From NCBI GenBank assembly GCA_031258665.1, contig JAIRML010000245.1:1-5467 (forward strand): a stretch of DNA of 5,467 bases, written 5' to 3'. The notes below the pieces were generated by a model, which saw only the letters and a list, made by a program, of their open reading frames with translations, did not search any database and was not told the origin of the DNA. This DNA is from Oscillospiraceae bacterium (GTDB taxonomy: Bacteria; Bacillota; Clostridia; Oscillospirales; UBA929). Position 1 is the first letter of the stretch. Each line of letters begins with the position of its first letter. The position numbers and the translations under genes are program-made. This document shows positions 1 through 4,853 of this stretch, in pieces.

Positions 1-1
1 T

Positions 2-589
2 TTGGGCCACATCGGTTCCTCGCTGGCGCTCATTGCGCAGGGGTATCTGCTGGCGCTGGCGGCGGCCGTGCCGCTGGGCCTCGCGCTGGGTTACGGCGTG
101 CGGGTGGGCGCCGCCGCCACCTACATCGCGAAATTTTTAGGCGCGATCCCGCCCGTCGTGTATATCCCGTATGGCATCGCGCTGCTGCCGAGCTTCAGGG
201 CCGTCTCCGTGCTCGTGATCTTCCTGGCCTCGTTCTGGCCGATTCTCGCGGGCACCATGAGCGGTGTGTTGTATGTGGAACAGAGGATTTTGGATTCGGC
301 GCGCGCGCTGAACGTGGGGCGGGCCACGATGCTCTTTCGCATCATCCTGAGCGCCGCGCTGCCGCAGATCTTCATCGGTTGCGGGCAGGGGCTCACTGTG
401 TCGTTCATCCTGCTCACCTCGGCGGAAATGATCGGCGCGCGGAGCGGAATGGGTTTTTATGTAAAAAATTATTCGGACCTCGGCAACTACACGCGCACGA
501 TCGTGGGTGTATTGGTGATCGGCATTGTGATCAGCGTCGTGTTTTTTTTGTTCAACAAGCTGCAAAAATTTCTGCTGCGGTGGAAGTGA
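2..589 (+). CDS. ABC importer permease, SsuC/TauC (BPD_transp_1) family, 5'-truncated
   Basis: Inner-membrane permease subunit of an ABC importer of the nitrate/sulfonate/taurine type, which works with an ATPase and a binding protein not present here. The frame is open to the window edge, so the N-terminus (about 60 residues by comparison with the usual 250-260) is missing; the TTG at base 2 is probably an internal Leu codon. Of the 195 visible residues, hydrophobic segments lie at about 8-31, 42-63, 68-90, 122-142 and 166-185. The cytoplasmic EAA loop that docks on the ATPase is at about 98-121 (DSARALNVG, then LP at 120-121), matching the family pattern of a conserved Gly followed about 15 residues later by LP. 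The segment AIPPVVYIP at 48-56 resembles the family's conserved proline-rich stretch. It ends 24 bases before porG in the same direction, so it is probably co-transcribed and may move a substrate or product of the downstream pathway. Relatives carry sulfonates, taurine, nitrate, phthalate or thiamine precursors; the substrate cannot be read from this sequence. Confidence 0.9.
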   Translation: MGHIGSSLALIAQGYLLALAAAVPLGLALGYGVRVGAAATYIAKFLGAIPPVVYIPYGIALLPSFRAVSVLVIFLASFWPILAGTMSGVLYVEQRILDSARALNVGRATMLFRIILSAALPQIFIGCGQGLTVSFILLTSAEMIGARSGMGFYVKNYSDLGNYTRTIVGVLVIGIVISVVFFLFNKLQKFLLRWK

Positions 590-602
590 AATCTTCTGAA
601 CC

Positions 603-607
603 GGAGG
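603..607 (+). promoter_or_regulatory. Ribosome binding site of porG
   Basis: GGAGG lies 6 bases before the ATG at 614. It sits in the 24-base gap after the permease stop and supports this start. Confidence 0.75.
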
Positions 608-613
608 TGCGGG

Positions 614-1120
614 ATGCTGGAGATTGTGTGGCACGGCCGCGGCGGGCAGGGCGCGTTTACGGCGGCGCGGCTGTTGGGCGCGGCCTACACGCTGCGGGAG
701 GGGCGCTGCGCGCTCGCGTTTCCGTCCTTTGGGCCGGAACGGCGCGGCGCGCCGATGCGGGCGTTCACCAAGTTGGACGAGCGGCCGATCGCTGCGCGAA
801 GCGAGACGGAGCGCGCCGACATCACGGTGTATCTGGACGCGACGCTGTACGTCGAGTCCGCGCCGCGCGCCGACGGCGTCGTGCTTGTCAATGCGTCCGG
901 GCCGATTTTGGGCGCCGTGACGGTGGATGCCGGCGCCCTGGCGGGCGAGCTCGGAATCCCCACGCCGAATACCGCCATGCTGGGCGCCTTGGCGGCGCTG
1001 CTGGCGGCGCCGGCGCTCGATGAGATCGAGCGGGCGATCGACCTGTATATGCCGCCGCGCCTGCGCGCGCGCAACAAAGAGGCCGCGCGGGCGGCCTTTC
1101 ATGGTATCTCGCTGCCGTAA
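614..1120 (+). CDS. porG: 2-oxoacid:ferredoxin oxidoreductase, gamma subunit (PorG/VorG type)
   Basis: Gamma subunit of a cytoplasmic four-subunit 2-oxoacid:ferredoxin oxidoreductase, the domain associated with CoA binding in this superfamily. The 168-residue protein carries the family signatures: HGRGGQGAFTAARLL at about residues 7-21, FPSFGPERRGAP at 36-47, a DATLY segment near 75-79, and PNTAMLGAL at about 117-125. The family usually has about 175-190 residues, so this is a compact but apparently complete member. The start is set by a well-placed GGAGG. It is the first gene of a G-D-A-B set, the usual order for pyruvate- and ketoisovalerate-type enzymes. A 75-base gap separates it from porD, whereas the later subunit genes overlap. 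The subunit class is clear; the substrate (pyruvate, branched-chain or aromatic oxoacid) cannot be told from this subunit, so the symbol denotes homology only. Confidence 0.93.
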   Translation: MLEIVWHGRGGQGAFTAARLLGAAYTLREGRCALAFPSFGPERRGAPMRAFTKLDERPIAARSETERADITVYLDATLYVESAPRADGVVLVNASGPILGAVTVDAGALAGELGIPTPNTAMLGALAALLAAPALDEIERAIDLYMPPRLRARNKEAARAAFHGISLP

Positions 1121-1195
1121 AGCGGAAACAAATAACAAGAATTGGGTTGTTGGGCTGCGGGTCAACCCATGCTGGTGTGAAGGGAGAGGCGGCTC
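1121..1195 (+). other. Intra-operon gap with an inverted repeat
   Basis: This is the only sizeable non-coding stretch in the window (75 bases). It holds a perfect 7-base inverted repeat, TGGGTTG at 1143-1149 and CAACCCA at 1163-1169, with a 13-base loop. No T-run follows, so it is not a normal intrinsic terminator. The porD ribosome binding site follows at 1181-1189. It could be an mRNA processing, stability or translational control element, or a chance repeat. I see no promoter that I would call with confidence. Confidence 0.4.
1181..1189 (+). promoter_or_regulatory. Ribosome binding site of porD
   Basis: Purine-rich AGGGAGAGG ends 6 bases before the ATG at 1196 and supports that start. Confidence 0.7.
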
Positions 1196-1492
1196 ATGCG
1201 TAAACCGTATTTGCGCCAGGCGCCGGGGCGCGAGCTGGCCGACTACCCGGAGGGCACGGCGTATACAGCCGGCTTTTTGACGGCCAAAAACGCCGGTTGG
1301 CGGAGCGTGCGGCCCGTGCTGCGCGCCGAAAAGTGCGTGCTGTGCCTGCGCTGTTACCTGCACTGCCCGGATGGGACCGTGTATGAGTCCGGGGGCGCGC
1401 TGGCGTTTGATTACGACTTTTGCAAGGGCTGCGGCCTCTGCGCCAAAATCTGCCCGCTGGGCGCGATAGAAATGGAGACTGAGGGCGCATGA
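1196..1492 (+). CDS. porD: 2-oxoacid:ferredoxin oxidoreductase, delta subunit (2x[4Fe-4S] ferredoxin)
   Basis: Ferredoxin-like delta subunit of the oxidoreductase. It relays electrons from the thiamine diphosphate site and the beta-subunit cluster to external ferredoxin. The 98-residue protein has two complete [4Fe-4S] motifs: CVLCLRCYLHCP (Cys 47, 50, 53, 57) and CKGCGLCAKICP (Cys 76, 79, 82, 86). Each is CxxCxxCxxxCP, and together they provide the eight Cys ligands of a bacterial-type diferredoxin. The roughly 45-residue N-terminal extension with GWRSVRPV at about 34-41 just before the first cluster is typical of PorD/VorD and separates it from free ferredoxins. Length is normal for the family. 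Its stop overlaps the porA start by 4 bases (ATGA), indicating translational coupling and near-equal synthesis of the two subunits. Confidence 0.94.
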   Translation: MRKPYLRQAPGRELADYPEGTAYTAGFLTAKNAGWRSVRPVLRAEKCVLCLRCYLHCPDGTVYESGGALAFDYDFCKGCGLCAKICPLGAIEMETEGA

Positions 1493-2658
1493 ACGATGGC
1501 TGTGCGCAACGCGCGTTTTTGTCCGGCAACGAGGCCTTTGCCTGCGGCGTGCGCTTGGCGGGGCCAAAAGTCATCTCCGCCTACCCCATCACGCCGCAGA
1601 CGGTGGTCGTCGAACGGCTCTCCGAGATGGTGGAGGACGGGTCGCTGGCGGCCGAGTTCATCCACGTCGAGAGCGAACACTCGGCGCTCTCCTGCGCGAT
1701 GGGCGCTTGCGCCGCGGGGGTCAGAACCTTTACGGCGACATCTTCCCAGGGGCTTTTGTACATGGCGGAGTGCCTGCCATACGCCGCCGGCGGGCGGTTT
1801 CCCATTGTCATGATGAACGCAAACCGCGCCGTCGCGCTGCCGTGGAACATCTACGGCGACCAGAGCGACGCCCTTTCACAGCTCGCCTGCGGCTGGATAC
1901 AGGCCTACGCGCAGAGCGCGCAGGAGGGGCTCGACATGGTGCTGCTCGCGTACTACACGGCGGAGCACCCGGCGGTGCGGACGCCATTTATGGTGAACCT
2001 GGACGGGTTTCACCTGACGCACACCTACGAGGTGGTCGATATCCCCGCGCGGGCGGACGCGGAGGCCTTTTTGCCGCCCTTTGAGACGGACAACCGGGTG
2101 GACTTCGACGAGCCGAAAAACATGGCTTTTTCGGCCGGCCCCGGGCACTGCGCCGTATTTAAATACAAACAGCACGCCGCCGTACTGCGCGCGCGGGCTG
2201 TCGTGGCGGAGGCGGAGGAGAGGTTTGCCCGCACATTTGGCCGGCGTTATACAGGCCTGGTGGAAAACTACATGACGCAGGACGCGGAGTACGTACTCGT
2301 CACGCTGGGCGCCGTCGCCGGCCTGTGCCGCGATGTCGCGGCACAGTTGCGCCGGGCGGGCGTGAAGGCGGGCGTCGTGCGGATCCGCTATATGCGTCCG
2401 TTCCCAGACGCGGAGCTCACCGCGGCGCTCGAAAGCGCGCGGGCTGTGGCCGTGTTAGAAAAAGATATCTCGCCCGGCCGCGCCGGGGCGGTGTTCAGCG
2501 AGGTGCTGGGCGTCTTGGCCGGCCGGCCGGCGCTGGGCGCGGTGGGCGGTCTGGGCGGGGAGGACATCGCGGCGCGCGATGTGCACGCGATCTTCGACAG
2601 GCTGCGCGCGGGGGAGACAGGCGTATATTTCATCGGCATCGGGGGTGTGACGATATGA
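1489..2658 (+). CDS. porA: 2-oxoacid:ferredoxin oxidoreductase, alpha subunit (PorA/VorA type)
   Basis: Alpha subunit, which shapes the active site with the beta subunit and holds the pyrimidine side of thiamine diphosphate. The reaction is 2-oxoacid + CoA + oxidised ferredoxin <-> acyl-CoA + CO2 + reduced ferredoxin. The 389 residues match the usual 380-400. Visible motifs: YPITPQT at 32-38; HVESEHSA at 59-66, where Glu63 lines up with the family glutamate that contacts the cofactor's aminopyrimidine; SSQGLLYM at 85-92; and NRAVALPWNIYGDQSD at 112-127, with Arg113 in the place of the conserved substrate-side Arg. The last part (about residue 250 onward, with RIRYMRPFP and a VLEKDISPG segment) is the transketolase C-terminal-like domain. 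The start overlaps the porD stop by ATGA and has GAGG 4 bases upstream. The pyruvate- and branched-chain-specific forms share these motifs, so specificity is open; the neighbouring PaaK-type ligase and aminotransferase suggest a larger oxoacid than pyruvate. Confidence 0.95.
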   Translation: MNDGCAQRAFLSGNEAFACGVRLAGPKVISAYPITPQTVVVERLSEMVEDGSLAAEFIHVESEHSALSCAMGACAAGVRTFTATSSQGLLYMAECLPYAAGGRFPIVMMNANRAVALPWNIYGDQSDALSQLACGWIQAYAQSAQEGLDMVLLAYYTAEHPAVRTPFMVNLDGFHLTHTYEVVDIPARADAEAFLPPFETDNRVDFDEPKNMAFSAGPGHCAVFKYKQHAAVLRARAVVAEAEERFARTFGRRYTGLVENYMTQDAEYVLVTLGAVAGLCRDVAAQLRRAGVKAGVVRIRYMRPFPDAELTAALESARAVAVLEKDISPGRAGAVFSEVLGVLAGRPALGAVGGLGGEDIAARDVHAIFDRLRAGETGVYFIGIGGVTI

Positions 2659-3515
2659 CGCCGACAGCTGGGACGATCGACAAAAACGAGTATTTTTTCG
2701 GCCACAAGGCCTGCGCCGGCTGCGGCGGATCCCTGACTGTGCGGATCGCGCTCAAGATCCTCGGTCCGCGGGCGGTCGCCGTGTTGCCCGCGGGGTGCAT
2801 GTCGGCCGTGGGGTTTAATTTTCCCCAGCTCGCGTTTTTAAACAACGCGATCATCTCCACCTTTGCCGGCACGGCCTCCATGATGACGGGCCTGGAGGCG
2901 GGCCTGCGCGCCCGCGGCGAACGTGACTGCACCGTGGTCGGCTTCGCGGGCGACGGCGGCACGGCCGACATCGGTCTGCAGGCGCTCTCCGGCGCGCTGG
3001 ACCGCGGCGACAACATCTTGTACATCTGCTACGACAACGAGGCGTACATGAACACCGGGGTACAAAAGAGCGGCCTCACTCCGTTCGGCGCGCGGACCAC
3101 CACGACGCCCGCCGGCGCGCGCGTCCGCGGCAATGTCCGCGAAAAGAAAAACATGCTCCGGATCGTCGCGGCGCACGGCGCGCCCTACGCGGCGACGGCC
3201 AGCGTCGGGTATCTCGACGACTACATGCGCAAGGTGCAAAAGGCCGCCGGCCTGCGGGGCGTCAAATACCTCCACGTGCTCGCCCCGTGCCCCACGGGCT
3301 GGGGCATCGCGTCGGATGAGACGGTGGAGGTCGCGAAAGAGGCCGTGGACTGCGGGCTGTTTCCGCTGTACGAATATGAAGGCGGCGCCTTTCGGCAGAC
3401 CGTCGCGCCGAAGGGCGGCTCGATCGAACGTCACCTCCGCCGCCAGCGGCGCTTTCAGCACCTGACAGACGAGGACATTGCGCATATCACAGTGAGGAGG
3501 GCTTCAGAGACATGA
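2655..3515 (+). CDS. porB: 2-oxoacid:ferredoxin oxidoreductase, beta subunit (thiamine diphosphate-binding, PorB/VorB type)
   Basis: Beta subunit that binds the diphosphate side of thiamine diphosphate and one [4Fe-4S] cluster. The frame is open further upstream, but that part is a shadow of porA. The true start is the ATG at 2655, which overlaps the porA stop by ATGA and gives 286 residues, normal for PorB. Cluster ligands: Cys20 and Cys23 in GHKACAGCGG, Cys48 in PAGCMSA, and Cys212 in APCPTGWG. The thiamine diphosphate/Mg motif begins at GDGGTADIG (99-107) and ends at YDNEAYMNTG (126-135), the spacing expected for GDG-x(about 25)-N. TPFGARTTTTPAG at 142-154 is a further PorB signature. All key residues are present, so the subunit looks functional. 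A weak GGGGGTG stretch (2641-2647) may serve as its ribosome binding site, with most initiation perhaps coming from coupling to porA. Its own stop overlaps the ligase start. Confidence 0.95.
   Translation: MTPTAGTIDKNEYFFGHKACAGCGGSLTVRIALKILGPRAVAVLPAGCMSAVGFNFPQLAFLNNAIISTFAGTASMMTGLEAGLRARGERDCTVVGFAGDGGTADIGLQALSGALDRGDNILYICYDNEAYMNTGVQKSGLTPFGARTTTTPAGARVRGNVREKKNMLRIVAAHGAPYAATASVGYLDDYMRKVQKAAGLRGVKYLHVLAPCPTGWGIASDETVEVAKEAVDCGLFPLYEYEGGAFRQTVAPKGGSIERHLRRQRRFQHLTDEDIAHITVRRASET
3494..3500 (+). promoter_or_regulatory. Ribosome binding site of the CoA ligase gene
   Basis: GAGGAGG lies inside the end of porB, 11 bases before the ATG at 3512. It is among the strongest Shine-Dalgarno matches in the window and supports the overlapping start, though the spacing is slightly long. 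Confidence 0.7.
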
Positions 3516-4834
3516 AAAAATACTGGAACGAGGACATCGAGACACTGCCGCGCGAGGCGCTTGAGGCACTGCAGCTGAAATCGCTGCGGGAAGAGGTGCG
3601 GTTTGCCTACGAAAACGCGCCGTACTACAAACGGTCGTTTGACGAGGCGGGTGTCTCGCCGGAGGATCTGAGGACACTGCAAGATATCCAAATATTTCCA
3701 TTTATAGACAAGAAGACACAGCGCGACACGCAGGGCGTCGGGAGCTTTTTGGGCGAGCTCTGCGCCGTGCCGGAGGAGCAGGTGATCTTTGTCTCCACCT
3801 CTTCGGGTTCCACGGGCGTGCCCACGATGAGCCCGTTTACACAGCGGGATTTTGACGAGTGGCAGGACGTGGAGAGCCGCTGGTTCTGGCAGGCGGGCAT
3901 GCGCCCCCACGACCGCTATGTCCACGCGCTCAACTTCTCGCTTTACGTGGGCGGGCCGGATGTCATCGGCGCGCAAAATCTCGGCGCGCTGTGTATCTGG
4001 GGCGGCACGCTGCCCTCCGAACGGCTGATTTTCATCTTAAAGACATACCAGCCGACATGCATCTGGACAAGCCCCTCCTACGCCTGGTACCTCGGTGAGA
4101 CCTGCAAGAAGAGCGGCGTAGACCCCAAAAAAGACCTCTCCATACGCAAGATCTTCGTCGCCGGCGAGATGGGCGGCTCCATCAAGGCCACGCGCGACGC
4201 CATCGAATCGCTATGGGGCGCGGAGGTGTATGACTTCTATGGTCTCTCCGACATCTTTGGCGCCTGCGCCGCGCACTGCGAGGTACACGACGGGCTGCAC
4301 ATCGCCGAGGACCACATCTTGGTCGAGACCGTCGACTTGACCACAGGCGAGGTGATCGCGCCCGGACAGCGCGGGGAACTTGTCTACACGACGCTGCGCA
4401 AAAGGGCCCGCCCGCTGATCCGATTCCGCACGGGCGACATCGGCTTCGTGTCGACCGAGCCGTGCGCCTGCGGGCGCACCCACGCGCGCATCCACGTGGA
4501 CGGGCGCAAAGATGACATGTTCATTGTCTCCGCCGTCAATGTCTACCCCAGCGACATCGAATACGTCATCCGCGGCCTCACGGAAGTCACGGGCGAGTAC
4601 ACCGTGCGGATCACGGAGAAAAATTTCACCTGTCAGTACGAGGTGACGGTGGAGAACGCCGACGCCGCGCACCACACAGACGACCAGGTGTCGGCGCGCG
4701 TGGCGGAGGCGCTGAAGGCCCGCATCGGCGTAAAGCCCGCGCGTGTCGTCGTCCTGCCGGACGGCACACTCGAGCGTTCCACGCACAAGGCCAAGCGCAT
4801 CATCGACGAGCGAAAGCTGGATTACAACATATGA
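3512..4834 (+). CDS. PaaK-type AMP-forming acyl/aryl-CoA ligase (phenylacetate-CoA ligase family)
   Basis: Cytoplasmic adenylate-forming ligase: carboxylic acid + ATP + CoA <-> acyl-CoA + AMP + PPi. The 440 residues match the PaaK family length (about 430-440). Motifs in order: N-terminal YWNEDIETLPREAL (4-17); A3 phosphate loop STSSGSTGVPT (95-105); A5 YGLSD (243-247) followed by GLHIAEDHI (261-269); CACGRTHARI (318-327); A7 RTGD (307-310 region); A8 GRKDDMFIVSAVNVYPSDIE (331-350); and the C-terminal lysine motif HKAKRIIDER (425-434), where Lys426 is the likely adenylation lysine. Departures from common PaaK sequences: Val103 instead of Lys in the phosphate loop, Asp247 instead of Glu in A5, and His425 instead of Gly before the lysine. 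Members of this family are often labelled coenzyme F390 synthetase, but the oxoacid oxidoreductase context favours an acyl/aryl-CoA ligase. ATGA overlap with porB implies it acts on the CoA ester made or used by that enzyme. The exact acid (phenylacetate, indoleacetate, hydroxyphenylacetate or a branched acid) is not determined. Confidence 0.92.
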   Translation: MKKYWNEDIETLPREALEALQLKSLREEVRFAYENAPYYKRSFDEAGVSPEDLRTLQDIQIFPFIDKKTQRDTQGVGSFLGELCAVPEEQVIFVSTSSGSTGVPTMSPFTQRDFDEWQDVESRWFWQAGMRPHDRYVHALNFSLYVGGPDVIGAQNLGALCIWGGTLPSERLIFILKTYQPTCIWTSPSYAWYLGETCKKSGVDPKKDLSIRKIFVAGEMGGSIKATRDAIESLWGAEVYDFYGLSDIFGACAAHCEVHDGLHIAEDHILVETVDLTTGEVIAPGQRGELVYTTLRKRARPLIRFRTGDIGFVSTEPCACGRTHARIHVDGRKDDMFIVSAVNVYPSDIEYVIRGLTEVTGEYTVRITEKNFTCQYEVTVENADAAHHTDDQVSARVAEALKARIGVKPARVVVLPDGTLERSTHKAKRIIDERKLDYNI

Positions 4835-4841
4835 GATATAT

Positions 4842-4848
4842 GAGGTGA
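4842..4848 (+). promoter_or_regulatory. Ribosome binding site of the aminotransferase gene
   Basis: GAGGTGA ends 5 bases before the ATG at 4854. It sits in the 19-base gap after the ligase stop and decides this start over the next in-frame ATG (codon 19, base 4908). Confidence 0.75.
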
Positions 4849-4853
4849 CATCC

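Noticed and set aside
542..549. Run of eight T in the permease, considered as a frameshift or slippage site
   Set aside because: The frame reads through as a normal hydrophobic last membrane segment and ends at a sensible stop just before porG, so there is no sign of a shift.
379..1023. 214-codon plus-strand frame bridging permease and porG
   Set aside because: Out-of-frame shadow with Arg-rich translation. The permease and porG frames over the same bases match known families.
1078..1100. Hairpin considered as an intrinsic terminator
   Set aside because: It lies inside the porG coding end, its 3' arm is followed by C and ATGG rather than a T-run, and the stem reflects Ala/Arg codons in GC-rich DNA.
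137..1567. 476-codon open frame on the minus strand
   Set aside because: It lies antisense to four well-supported genes, has an Arg/His/Gln-rich low-complexity translation with no recognisable domain, and is the kind of long antisense frame expected in high-G+C coding DNA.
2325..2654. Possible N-terminal extension of porB
   Set aside because: The frame is open upstream, but this part overlaps porA and translates to an Arg/Gly-rich sequence without homology features. The ATG at 2655 gives the usual PorB length and the same ATGA overlap seen at the neighbouring junctions.
2838..3485. 215-codon open frame on the minus strand
   Set aside because: Shadow of porB, whose cluster and thiamine diphosphate motifs are intact on the plus strand.
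4831..4848. Five-codon open frame (MRYMR) starting in an ATGA overlap with the ligase stop
   Set aside because: It could act as a tiny coupling peptide, since its stop overlaps the aminotransferase ribosome binding site, but so short a frame arises easily by chance and nothing else supports it.
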